Below, one piece after another: positions 5,590-13,111 of a DNA stretch of 13,990 bases (position 1 is the stretch's first letter; each line of letters begins with the position of its first letter). Where the stretch lies: contig CAYHDN010000022.1 of NCBI GenBank assembly GCA_964355425.1, positions 1 through 13,990 on the forward strand, written 5' to 3'. Source of the DNA: CAYHDN01 sp964355425 (GTDB lineage Bacteria; Patescibacteriota; UBA1384; XYA2-FULL-43-10; CAINNR01). The translations under genes and the position numbers were made by a program. The notes below the pieces were generated by a model. It ran no database searches and was not told where the DNA came from. It was given only the letters and a program-made list of their open reading frames with translations.

Positions 5590-7326
5590 ATGCTTAATAA
5601 CGAAACAGTTTTTGAAATAATCTCGAAATCAAAATTGATTTCCGGACGCGATTTAACTGAAGCTAAAAAGAGCGCTGACGCTCAAAACCGTTCTTTGTCT
5701 TCAGAGGTTTTGGAGCGCGGTTTGGTGTCTGAAGATGATTTGGCCAAAATTACCTCGGAATATTTCAAAGTTCCGAAAATTTTGCTTAGCCAATTGCAAA
5801 TCAATAAAGATGTGCTAAAAACCATTTCGGAAGTAGTGGCTCGGAAAAGTCAGATAATTGCTTTTCAGCACGACGACAAAGGCCTAAGTGTGGCAATGGC
5901 CGATCCATCTGATGAAGAAATTGTTGGTCAATTAAAGAAAAAACTCGGAATCGACATCATAAAATATTACACAACCGAAGGAGAGATAAACCAAGCATTG
6001 ACGCTTTACAAGGAAGGAATTTCCGAAACTTTGCACGACCTTATTCCGACAATCACTGGTGCTAGCGACAAAACTTTAAAAGAAGCTCCAATCACCCGAA
6101 TCGTCCAAAAACTCTTTGAATACGCGCTTGACAATCGAGCGTCTGATATTCATATTGAACCGCAACACAAGCAAACAGTTGTGCGTTTCAGGATTGATGG
6201 TGTACTTCATGACATTGTCACTTTGCCATTAAATCTACATGAAGAGATAGTCTCTCGAATTAAAGTTTTATCGCATCTACGAACTGATGAACATCAGGCA
6301 GCACAAGACGGTAAATTACAAATTATTTACGGCCAGCCAATGGGCGAAGAGGACGGAGCGGTTTATTTGATCGACAAAAGTCAGGATGGGACTGGCGAGA
6401 AAAATGTTGATGTCCGGGTTTCAATTACTCCAGTAACCAATGGTGAAAATATTGTCATGCGTTTACTTTCCGAGCGCGGGCGGCAATATAACTTAACTAA
6501 TCTTGGTCTTTCCGACGCCGACTTACTGAAATTAAAAAAAGAAATTGCCAAATCATGGGGAACGATTCTGGCTGTCGGACCGACCGGTTGCGGAAAGACT
6601 ACTACGCTTTATGCCGTGCTTAAAGTCCTAAATCAAAGAGAGGTTAACATCGCAACAATTGAGGATCCGGTTGAGTATGATATGGAGGGCATCAGCCAGA
6701 TTCAAGTTAACCCCCGAACTGACCTGACCTTTGCCAACGGTCTTCGCTCAATTGTCCGCCAAGACCCTAATATTATTATGGTCGGTGAAATTCGCGACAA
6801 AGAGACGGCCGGGATCGCTATTAACGCGGCGATGACCGGGCACCTGGTGCTGTCGACATTGCATGCCAATGACGCAGCTACAACCTTGCCACGCCTAAGT
6901 CAGATGGAAATTGAGCCATATCTTATTGCTTCGACAATTAATTTGATCATTGCCCAGCGTATTGTCCGAAGAGTTTGCTCCAAATGTGCAGTCAAATATC
7001 AGGAGTCATTCTCAACTTTCGAACAAAACTTGGCCCCACAAATTTTAGCCAAAATATTTAAAGAAAAACCGGAATCGGTAACTTTAGTCAAGGGCAAGGG
7101 TTGTGCGACTTGTCACCAAAGTGGCTACGTCGATAGAGTAGGAATTTTTGAAGTTATGACAATTACGCCGGAAATTGAACAATTAATTATGACCCGCGCC
7201 AATGCTAACCAAATCACCCAGCAAGCAGTTAAAGACGGAATGACAACTATGCTTGAGGACGGCTTATCTAAAGTTATTGCTGGAGTTACGACACTTGAGG
7301 AAATTTTGAGAGTAACTAGAGAATAG
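5590..7326 (+). CDS. pilB: Type IV pilus assembly (extension) ATPase PilB
   Basis: PilB is the hexameric cytoplasmic motor that drives pilin insertion into the growing fibre. The N-terminal region (about 1-150) is a PilB/GspE N-domain (ADPSDEEIV and surroundings). The ATPase core carries Walker A GPTGCGKT (330-337), the Asp box TIEDPVEY, Walker B IIMVGEIRD (Glu400) and the His box TGHLVLSTLHANDA. The C-terminal tetracysteine zinc site is present as CSKC (C463, C466) and CATC (C505, C508) followed by VGIFEV. The Cys in Walker A replaces the usual Ser. I chose ATG 5590 because GGAG lies 5 bases upstream; the GTG immediately before it would be too close. It is the first gene of the pilus operon. 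The zinc site and N-domain favour PilB over PilT. Confidence 0.95.
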   Translation: MLNNETVFEIISKSKLISGRDLTEAKKSADAQNRSLSSEVLERGLVSEDDLAKITSEYFKVPKILLSQLQINKDVLKTISEVVARKSQIIAFQHDDKGLSVAMADPSDEEIVGQLKKKLGIDIIKYYTTEGEINQALTLYKEGISETLHDLIPTITGASDKTLKEAPITRIVQKLFEYALDNRASDIHIEPQHKQTVVRFRIDGVLHDIVTLPLNLHEEIVSRIKVLSHLRTDEHQAAQDGKLQIIYGQPMGEEDGAVYLIDKSQDGTGEKNVDVRVSITPVTNGENIVMRLLSERGRQYNLTNLGLSDADLLKLKKEIAKSWGTILAVGPTGCGKTTTLYAVLKVLNQREVNIATIEDPVEYDMEGISQIQVNPRTDLTFANGLRSIVRQDPNIIMVGEIRDKETAGIAINAAMTGHLVLSTLHANDAATTLPRLSQMEIEPYLIASTINLIIAQRIVRRVCSKCAVKYQESFSTFEQNLAPQILAKIFKEKPESVTLVKGKGCATCHQSGYVDRVGIFEVMTITPEIEQLIMTRANANQITQQAVKDGMTTMLEDGLSKVIAGVTTLEEILRVTRE

Positions 7327-7343
7327 AAACAAAAAGGAGAGGG

Positions 7344-8699
7344 ATGGAGCAAATAGGAAAAAAACCGAGCGTTGAAAAAAAACAACAAGTTAAAAGCACA
7401 AATGTGGCTGTTATTCCCGGGGCTCCGACGACCCAAACAGCTCCGGCGGTACCGCTAACTGCCGGCAAACCCCCAGCCGCCTCCATAAATATTTCCAACC
7501 CGAACCAGAGTATTGGAACAAACCTCCAGCAAGAGATGAAGCAAGAGGCAAAACAAGAAAAAATCCAACAGAATGAAACACAAACACTACAAGCAAAAAA
7601 CCAAGAAGTTACAAAAGAAAAAAAATCGGCATTAAAAAAAGAAATTTCACTTTTTAAAGTTTCATTGAATGAAAAGGCTTTTCTAGCTAAGCATTTGGCG
7701 ACAATTTTGAAAGCCGGAATTAGTTTGCCGGAGAGTTTGAGAATAGTCCAGAAACAATCTCACGGCCGGCTGAAAAATGCGCTATCTGATATTATTGTAA
7801 AAGTTGAAGGCGGTAAAGCTCTAAATATTACTCTTTCCGATCATAAAAATGTTTTTGATCCCCTTTTTATTAACATGGTCAAAGTCGGTGAAAAAAGCGG
7901 GTCATTGGACGAGAGTCTGCACCACTTGTCGGTTCAACTGACAAAAGATGCCAAATTAATATCAAAAGTAAAATCAGCGGCTCTGTATCCAACCATAGTT
8001 TTAATCACCGCAGTTCTTGTCGGCGGCAGCGTTTCCTATTTTATCCTGCCCAAATTGGCAAAATTGTTTAATTCTTTTAAAGCCAATCTGCCGCTGGCAA
8101 CTAAGATTCTGTTAAAGATATCTTACAGTTTGGAACATTTTGGACTCTGGTGGCTAGGCGGACTTATCGGAGCAATATTCCTACTTTTTATTCTGCTAAA
8201 AATTCCTTTTGTTCGAGCATTTTACGATTGGATAAAACTTCACACGCCGATTGCCGGCAGATTAATAAAAAGTCTGAATTTAGCCAGATTCTGTCTGACT
8301 TTGGGCACACTGCTTAAAAACGGGGTGGCAATAGACGAAGCTTTGGCTATAACCCGAGACGCAATTACTTCTCTGCCCTACAAAAAATTAATCAATTTAT
8401 TACTGGCTGACGTAAGCAAAGGCAAAACAATTGCTGAAGGTTTGGATATTGCCGACCCGAAGGAGCGGCTATTTCCAACTACTGCCAGAGCAATGATCAG
8501 AGTTGGCGAAACAACCGGCAGCCTTTACGATTCCTTGCTTTACATTTCCGAGTTTTATGAAGAGGAAGTCGACAATATCACCAAGGATTTGTCAACCTCG
8601 CTCGAACCGATACTTTTGATTTTTATCGCTTTTGTCGTCGCTTTTGTTGCCATCGCAATCATTAGTCCGATGTATCAAATTTTGGGTGTAATAAAATAA
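7344..8699 (+). CDS. pilC: Type IV pilus inner-membrane platform protein PilC
   Basis: PilC is the polytopic platform protein that couples the PilB motor to pilins. It has two T2SSF domains: residues 112-235 (FLAKHLATILKAGISLPESL, then SGSLDESL) and residues 315-440 (FCLTLGTLLKNGVAIDEAL, then TGSLYDSLLY). These duplicated motifs are diagnostic. Membrane segments fall near 214-238, 268-292 and 422-446. Before the first domain is a long hydrophilic tail (1-105) rich in Gln, Lys, Pro and Ala, probably disordered, making the protein longer (451) than the usual 400 or so. AGGAGAGGG directly precedes the ATG, and only 17 bases separate it from pilB. Confidence 0.94.
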   Translation: MEQIGKKPSVEKKQQVKSTNVAVIPGAPTTQTAPAVPLTAGKPPAASINISNPNQSIGTNLQQEMKQEAKQEKIQQNETQTLQAKNQEVTKEKKSALKKEISLFKVSLNEKAFLAKHLATILKAGISLPESLRIVQKQSHGRLKNALSDIIVKVEGGKALNITLSDHKNVFDPLFINMVKVGEKSGSLDESLHHLSVQLTKDAKLISKVKSAALYPTIVLITAVLVGGSVSYFILPKLAKLFNSFKANLPLATKILLKISYSLEHFGLWWLGGLIGAIFLLFILLKIPFVRAFYDWIKLHTPIAGRLIKSLNLARFCLTLGTLLKNGVAIDEALAITRDAITSLPYKKLINLLLADVSKGKTIAEGLDIADPKERLFPTTARAMIRVGETTGSLYDSLLYISEFYEEEVDNITKDLSTSLEPILLIFIAFVVAFVAIAIISPMYQILGVIK

Positions 8700-8703
8700 T
8701 GAT

Positions 8704-9144
8704 ATGGCTAAAAAAACTGGCCTGACTTTAATAGAATTATTATTGGCCTTGGCGGCAATTACGCTTTTGGGCGCGTTTTCGGTTCCTTATTTTATGACTT
8801 TTCAGGTCTCATCACTGTCAGATACCGCCGGCCAAGAGATCGTTTCGAGTCTGCGCCGAGCCAAAATCAAGGCCATTGCCGCCGAAAATGACGATAATTG
8901 GGGCTTGGCAGTTAAAGATCAGAAGATCACTCTTTTTAAGGGCTCGGGTTACACCAGTCGCGATGCTAATTTTGATGAGACTTTTAGCTTGCCGCCAGCA
9001 ATTACTGCTTCCGGGATGACGGAAGTTTATTTTTTAAAATTATTCGGCAATCCGTCAGCCAGCGGAACAATTTCTTTAGTTGACACTAACAACAAACAGA
9101 AGAACATCACCATCAATGCCAATGGCACGGTTGATTATCAGTAA
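8704..9144 (+). CDS. GspH/FimT-like minor prepilin
   Basis: This 146-residue prepilin has a class III signal: a short basic leader MAKKTG, cleavage expected after G6, then LTLIELLLALAAITLLGAF with the conserved Glu at mature position 5. The motif REAKIKAIAAENDDNWGL-like segment following the helix (around residues 47-65, with SLRRAKIKAIAAENDDNWG) matches GspH/FimT pseudopilins. It would be held in the membrane by its N-terminal helix until assembled, and minor pilins of this type are thought to prime fibre assembly at the tip. There is no clear ribosome binding site; the start lies 4 bases after the pilC stop, suggesting coupling. The next gene begins inside its 3' end. Confidence 0.85.
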   Translation: MAKKTGLTLIELLLALAAITLLGAFSVPYFMTFQVSSLSDTAGQEIVSSLRRAKIKAIAAENDDNWGLAVKDQKITLFKGSGYTSRDANFDETFSLPPAITASGMTEVYFLKLFGNPSASGTISLVDTNNKQKNITINANGTVDYQ

Positions 9145-10588
9145 AATTAAGAACCGCCAGGGTTTCAGTTTAGTCGAGGTCCTGCTGGCCATCGCGGTTT
9201 TTGCTTTAATTGCGACTTCAATTATCTATCTGTTGATTGACGCCGGTACTGCCAATCATCAAAATAAGGATCGGATAGTCGCATCGGCTCTGGTTGATCA
9301 AGGGCTGGAAGCAACTAGGGTGATTCGCGACGCCAACTGGGCGAATATTTCTGCCGGAACATTTGGATTAATTCAAAATGATAACCGTTGGCAATTATTT
9401 GGCGATTCTGATATTGATCCGACAAACCGTTTCACTAGGAGAATTTCTATTAGTAAAATTACTGATGATCGATTCCAAGTCACTTTAACGGTCACCTGGC
9501 AATCGATACTTGGTTTTGAGTCAAACATTTCAGCAACGACTTATTTGACTCACTGGAGTAAAGTTACGCTGCCGGAACAACCCAACTGGGAGGAGCCGAA
9601 AATCTTTGGCACAGTTGGCACCAACAATCTGGCCGGAAACAAAAACCCCAACGATATATTTGTTCTCGGTAATTATGTCTACCTGGTGACTGACGAGGCT
9701 AATGCAGTCGACCCGGAATTTTTTATCTTCAATATCTCCGATGTCACCAAGCCAACTTTGGTCGGCAAGTCAAAAATTGGCAGTAAAATTGGGGCTGTCT
9801 ATGTTGTTGGAGATTATGCCTATCTCGCCACCAGTGTTGACAACGCAGAACTGACGATAGTTAAAGTCAGCGATCCGACACAGCCGACAGTTGTCGCCAG
9901 GTTAAATACTCCCGGCAACAAAAACGCTGAAGATGTTTTTGTTCTCGACCATTACGCCTACATAGTTACCGAGAACAATCCATCAAACTCCGAATTTTAT
10001 ATCTTCGATGTCACTGATCCTGAAAATCCGGTCGTAGCACCAACCGGCAAGGTTGAGCTTGACACCCAAGGCAACACAATTTATGTTTCCGGAAATTATG
10101 CTTATGTCGGCACCGATAGTGATGATCGTGAATTGATTATGATTGATATCAGTCAAAAACTGGCACCGAAAATAGTCAAAATTTACGATCATCCTGGCCT
10201 CGGCAATATCAGTGAAATCTATGTAAACGGAAATTCGCTGTATTTTGTTGTTAGCCACGACGCCAGTCCAAGCCCGAATTTTGCAATATTAAACATTGAC
10301 GCCGCCGATCCAACGGACATTAAAATAACTTTGGTCGGCGGTTTTACTTCAGGAAAAAGTCTAAGAAGCTTGGCAATCGATGTTGCTGGAAACCGGGCAT
10401 TTATTGTCGGTGAAGAAGACCCGAAAGAGTTCCGGGTTCTCGACATTTCTAATCCCGGCCAGCCTGTAGAAAAAGCGGTGCTTGATTTGCCCGGCATTGC
10501 TGTTTCATCGGTCTATAACGGAGCTTATGTTTTTGTTGCCGATATTGCTAATAATCAAGAATTAATAATTATCGGACCGGGCCAATAA
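9122..10588 (+). CDS. PilV-like prepilin fused to a seven-bladed LVIVD beta-propeller
   Basis: The protein starts with a prepilin leader, MARLIISKIKNRQG, followed by FSLVEVLLAIAVFALIATS with Glu at mature position 5, so it should enter the pilus pathway. A small pilin head follows (to about residue 155), ending in TTYLTHW. The rest (about 160-488) consists of repeats of about 45-50 residues with the LVIVD-type pattern: GNYVYLVT...FFIFNISDVTKP, GDYAYLAT...LTIVKVSDPTQP, DHYAYIVT...FYIFDVTDPENP, GNYAYVGT...LIMIDIS, and so on. I count seven units, the last lacking its outer strand, which EEPKIFGTVGT at the domain start could supply. ATG 9122 gives a typical leader length; ATG 9116 and 9080 in the same frame are alternatives, none with a ribosome binding site. 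It overlaps the previous gene. A surface or tip adhesin is the likely role (inference). Confidence 0.85.
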   Translation: MARLIISKIKNRQGFSLVEVLLAIAVFALIATSIIYLLIDAGTANHQNKDRIVASALVDQGLEATRVIRDANWANISAGTFGLIQNDNRWQLFGDSDIDPTNRFTRRISISKITDDRFQVTLTVTWQSILGFESNISATTYLTHWSKVTLPEQPNWEEPKIFGTVGTNNLAGNKNPNDIFVLGNYVYLVTDEANAVDPEFFIFNISDVTKPTLVGKSKIGSKIGAVYVVGDYAYLATSVDNAELTIVKVSDPTQPTVVARLNTPGNKNAEDVFVLDHYAYIVTENNPSNSEFYIFDVTDPENPVVAPTGKVELDTQGNTIYVSGNYAYVGTDSDDRELIMIDISQKLAPKIVKIYDHPGLGNISEIYVNGNSLYFVVSHDASPSPNFAILNIDAADPTDIKITLVGGFTSGKSLRSLAIDVAGNRAFIVGEEDPKEFRVLDISNPGQPVEKAVLDLPGIAVSSVYNGAYVFVADIANNQELIIIGPGQ

Positions 10589-10592
10589 TAAA

Positions 10593-11117
10593 ATGAAAAT
10601 GAAATATTGCAAAATCGGTCGGAGAGGAACAACATTAATCGAAGTACTGCTTTATTCACTTTTGGTTTCGGGCTTATTATTTGTTGTATCATATTTTGCT
10701 ATGGACGCAATAGGAAATAAATCAAAAAATGACGCCGGAGCGGAAGTAAATGATAACGCTCAAATCATCACTGAACAAATTACTTCAACCATCCGCAATG
10801 CCAGGGAAATACAGTTTCCAGCAAATATGGGCCAGAGTGATTCGGCGCTAATAATCACTTCCGGCGATGGTCATCAGAAAAATTACAACTTGGCCGATGG
10901 GCAATTGCAAGTTTCGGACAATGGCGGCGTTCCAATCGCTTTGACTTCAGCCAATATTGTTGTCAGCAATTTGATTTTTACCAATTTGACTATGCCATCA
11001 ACAAAAGGCAACATCCGGATTCAAATGGATATGGCTTTTCGTAATCCCAGCGACGCTGTTGAATTTACTGCTTCGATCAAAATCGATACTTCAGCCACCT
11101 TGCGACCCAATAATTGA
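10593..11117 (+). CDS. PilW-like minor prepilin
   Basis: This 174-residue prepilin has a basic leader ending KIGRRG and then TTLIEVLLYSLLVSGLLFVVSYF, so cleavage follows the second Gly of RRG and Glu is at mature position 5. Size and the polar C-terminal domain with ITEQITSTIRNAREIQFP fit the PilW/GspJ class of minor pilins. A second ATG at 10599 gives the leader MKYCKIGRRG, which closely matches the leader of the next gene (MKYCKKRN); it may be the true start. Neither has a Shine-Dalgarno, and the gene follows the propeller pilin after 4 bases, so translation is probably coupled. It likely belongs to a tip complex with its neighbours. Confidence 0.8.
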   Translation: MKMKYCKIGRRGTTLIEVLLYSLLVSGLLFVVSYFAMDAIGNKSKNDAGAEVNDNAQIITEQITSTIRNAREIQFPANMGQSDSALIITSGDGHQKNYNLADGQLQVSDNGGVPIALTSANIVVSNLIFTNLTMPSTKGNIRIQMDMAFRNPSDAVEFTASIKIDTSATLRPNN

Positions 11118-11121
11118 TATT

Positions 11122-11547
11122 ATGAAATATTGTAAAAAAAGAAACATTTTTGCCGAAAGAAAAAGAGCTTTTATTGCTTTGATTTCGATTCTAATTATTG
11201 GCGCAGTTACCTTGAGTATTGCCATTTCTTCGGCAATTTTGGCAGTTGGGCAAGGCCGCAATGGTCTTTTGGCTCAAAATTTAACCGAGGCAAAAAGTTT
11301 AGCCAACGCCTGCGCCGAAAAAGCTTTAATGGATTTAAAAGATAATGAAAGTTACAGCGGCAATGAGACTATTAACTTGGGTAGCGGCCAATGCCAAATT
11401 GATCAAATTGAAAACTTGGGCGGCCAGGCGCGAATGGTCAAAATAACCGGTAAAGCTAACCAAGTGACAAAAAAAATAGAAATAAATGTCAACCAAATTA
11501 ACCCAACTATGACTTTTACCTCCTGGTTGGAAGTTGATAATTTCTAA
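11122..11547 (+). CDS. PilX-like minor pilin component lacking Glu5
   Basis: The frame opens further upstream, but ATG 11122 (MKYCKKRNIFAERKRAF) lies 4 bases after the preceding stop and gives a normal length of 141 residues. After the basic leader comes a single hydrophobic helix, AFIALISILIIGAVTLSIAIS, then a helix-to-head transition (LTEAKSLANACAEKALMDLK) like PilX/GspK-type proteins. The conserved Gly before cleavage is Ala or absent and there is no Glu at position 5, so canonical processing is uncertain; GspK-type pseudopilins also lack that Glu. The head contains two cysteines (ANACAEK and GQCQID). It is the last gene of the minor-pilin run before a new promoter. Confidence 0.75.
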   Translation: MKYCKKRNIFAERKRAFIALISILIIGAVTLSIAISSAILAVGQGRNGLLAQNLTEAKSLANACAEKALMDLKDNESYSGNETINLGSGQCQIDQIENLGGQARMVKITGKANQVTKKIEINVNQINPTMTFTSWLEVDNF

Positions 11548-11549
11548 GT

Positions 11550-11578
11550 TTGACAATGTGCATCGGTGATTCTATACT
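11550..11578 (+). promoter_or_regulatory. Dedicated promoter of the major pilin gene
   Basis: TTGACA (11550-11555), a 17-base spacer and TATACT (11573-11578) are close to full consensus. The transcript would start near 11585 with a leader of about 50 bases ending in AGGAGAGAA before the ATG. No terminator separates it from the upstream gene. Confidence 0.85.
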
Positions 11579-11633
11579 AGATAATAGAAAGAAAATTTGA
11601 TCATTAATATATTAAAAATTAGAAAGGAGAGAA

Positions 11634-12056
11634 ATGAGAAGAAGAGGCTTTACTTTGATGGAGTTGCTGATCGTCATTGGCATCATCGCGATCCTAGCTG
11701 CGATTGTCATCATTGCCATTAACCCTGGACGGCAGTTAGCCCAATCGCGAAACTCCCAGCGCTGGAGTAATGTTAATACTTTGCTTAATGCCATCCATCA
11801 GCAGTCCGTCGATCAAAACGGGACAATTAATGCCGCAATCTCGGCAGTTTGCCCAGCGACTCAAGCTATTGATAATGGCGTCGGAGCAGGAGCAAATCTT
11901 GCCAGTCTGGCCCCAAATTACTTGGCTGATCTTCCCAATGATCCGACTGCATCTTCAGGAGTTGACACCGGTTATGACGTTTGCAAAACCGGGACTCGTG
12001 TAACTGTTTCCGCTCCCGGAGCCGAGCTTGATGCCGCAATCGGCGCAACAAGGTAA
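11634..12056 (+). CDS. pilA: Type IV major pilin (prepilin)
   Basis: The 140-residue prepilin has the very short leader MRRRG and then FTLMELLIVIGIIAILAAIVIIAINP, a textbook N-methylated pilin helix with Glu at mature position 5. The helix continues as RQLAQSRNSQRWSNVNTLLNAI, a pattern common in pilins of this bacterial group. Two cysteines (C73 and C117) could close the C-terminal disulphide loop. Its own near-consensus promoter, a strong ribosome binding site (AGGAG, 4 bases before ATG) and an immediate terminator suggest high, independent expression, as expected for the main fibre subunit rather than a minor one. Position at the end of the pilus block agrees. Naming it the major pilin is an inference from expression signals and sequence. 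Confidence 0.9.
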   Translation: MRRRGFTLMELLIVIGIIAILAAIVIIAINPGRQLAQSRNSQRWSNVNTLLNAIHQQSVDQNGTINAAISAVCPATQAIDNGVGAGANLASLAPNYLADLPNDPTASSGVDTGYDVCKTGTRVTVSAPGAELDAAIGATR

Positions 12057-12072
12057 TAAAACTTCAGATAGG

Positions 12073-12106
12073 AAAAACGGTCTTGCCTTCGGCGAACCGT
12101 TTTTTT
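12073..12106. terminator. Bidirectional terminator between pilin and nucleotidyltransferase genes
   Basis: AAAAACGGT and ACCGTTTTT pair over 9 bp, extended by an inner TTGCC/GGCGA stem around TTC. The plus strand continues into T7, serving the pilin gene 16 bases upstream. The minus strand reads TTTTT after the stem, so it can also end the convergent 12136-12990 gene. Confidence 0.9.
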
Positions 12107-12135
12107 ATTGAAGATTTTATCCGTGCCAATCTGTG

Positions 12136-12990
12136 TTATAGATCCGTGTTCGTCCACTCTTTTATCGCCCGCTCATAGGCTTCATGGGTTCCGGTATCGA
12201 ACCATTGGCCTTGAAATGGATAACCATAGAGCTTGCCCTCTTTCGCCAGTTTTGGATAGATATCATATTCAACCATGGCTTTTCCGCGTTTTGGAATATA
12301 CTTTTCAATAATCTCTGGCTCCATAATTGCCATTCCGGAATTAATTAAATTACTAGGAGCCTTGCCTTTTTCCGGTTTTTCGACAAAACCGATAATTTTA
12401 TTTCCATTAAGCATCGCCACACCATAACGCGAAGGATCAGAAACCGTAGTCAATGCCACTGTTGCCAGGCCTCCGTGTTCTTTATGAAAATGCGTAAAAT
12501 CAGTCAAGTCCAGATGAGAGAGAATATCGCCCCAGACGATAAAAAATGACTCATTAAGATATTTTTTTGCCAACCTTAATGGTCCGGCAGTACCCAGCGG
12601 TTTTGATTCCTCAACATATTTAATATTCATTCCAAATTGGTGACCATTACCAAAATACTCTTTGATTTTTTCCGCCTTATAATATACAGCCATAATCACT
12701 TCAGCAACTCCATAAAATTTTAGCTGTTCGATAATATGTTGGACCATAGGCTTGCCGTGAATTGGGAGCATGACTTTCGGTAGTTCGTAAGTAAAAGGTC
12801 GAAGCCTAGTTCCTTCGCCACCAACAAGAATAATTGCTTTTGTAATTTTATTAATTCCCAAACCGGATTCAATTAAATATTCAGTTGCATGAGAACGATT
12901 GCGAATTTTCTTGCCATCAATAATAGAGTCAATTTTTTTAAATAGATTTTTTTTGATTGTAACAGTTAATTTCTCTCGTTCAATTGCCAT
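12136..12990 (-). CDS. Sugar-phosphate nucleotidyltransferase with N-terminal ribbon-helix-helix domain
   Basis: The C-terminal part (about 50-284) is an NTP-transferase fold enzyme that makes an NDP-sugar from NTP and a sugar 1-phosphate, as in mannose-1-phosphate guanylyltransferases and glucose-1-phosphate thymidylyltransferases. It shows LVGGEGTRLRP (55-65), the sugar/base loop LGTAGPL (132-138), a metal-binding Asp in WGDIL (D155), FVEKP (202-206) and FDTGTHEAY near the end. Before it is an unexpected 46-residue domain: EKLTVTIKKNLFKKIDSII, GKKIRNRSHATEYLIESGLG, the beta-helix-helix pattern of CopG/MetJ-type ribbon-helix-helix DNA-binding proteins. The ATG at 12990 is preceded by AGGAGCGAT, so the extra domain is translated. 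The product probably feeds surface polysaccharide or glycoprotein synthesis. Exact sugar and nucleotide cannot be read. Confidence 0.92.
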   Translation of the reverse strand: MAIEREKLTVTIKKNLFKKIDSIIDGKKIRNRSHATEYLIESGLGINKITKAIILVGGEGTRLRPFTYELPKVMLPIHGKPMVQHIIEQLKFYGVAEVIMAVYYKAEKIKEYFGNGHQFGMNIKYVEESKPLGTAGPLRLAKKYLNESFFIVWGDILSHLDLTDFTHFHKEHGGLATVALTTVSDPSRYGVAMLNGNKIIGFVEKPEKGKAPSNLINSGMAIMEPEIIEKYIPKRGKAMVEYDIYPKLAKEGKLYGYPFQGQWFDTGTHEAYERAIKEWTNTDL

Positions 12991-13019
12991 ATCGCTCCTA
13001 ATTTATTATTACTGCACTA

Positions 13020-13047
13020 ATTAAATCAAATAATAGAAAAAAGTCAA
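13020..13047 (-). promoter_or_regulatory. Promoter of the nucleotidyltransferase gene
   Basis: On the minus strand TTGACT (13042-13047), a 16-base spacer and TTTAAT (13020-13025) give a start near 13013 and a leader of about 22 bases with AGGAG. The -35 is one base away from the -35 of the divergent gene; together they form GTCAA-C-TTGAC. Confidence 0.6.
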
Positions 13048-13048
13048 C

Positions 13049-13077
13049 TTGACATACAACTTTATACGATATACGAT
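13049..13077 (+). promoter_or_regulatory. Promoter of the 13112-13423 gene
   Basis: TTGACA (13049-13054), a 17-base spacer and TACGAT (13072-13077) form a plausible promoter. The -10 is the weaker box. It lies within a run of ATACGAT repeats. The start would be near 13084, leaving a leader of about 28 bases with AGGAGG. Confidence 0.6.
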
Positions 13078-13087
13078 AATATACGAT
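13064..13087 (+). repeat. Three ATACGAT direct repeats over the -10 region
   Basis: ATACGAT occurs at 13064-13070, 13071-13077 and 13081-13087, the first two in direct contact and the third after AAT. The repeats cover the -10 box and the predicted start of the 13112-13423 transcript, where a repressor site would be expected. No regulator can be named. Confidence 0.55.
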
Positions 13088-13111
13088 GGCAGATCACAGG
13101 AGGTTGCCCCC

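Noticed and set aside
11059..11121. N-terminal extension of the pilX-like gene
   Set aside because: The extra 21 residues overlap the previous gene and would move the membrane helix away from a normal leader position; ATG 11122 fits better.
13064..13087. Possible CRISPR or minisatellite from ATACGAT repeats
   Set aside because: Only three 7-base copies without spacers; a regulatory site is more sensible.
13049..13111. Upstream extension of the Cys-rich gene to ATG 13049
   Set aside because: That codon falls inside the -35 box and has no ribosome binding site, whereas 13112 has AGGAGG at 8 bases.
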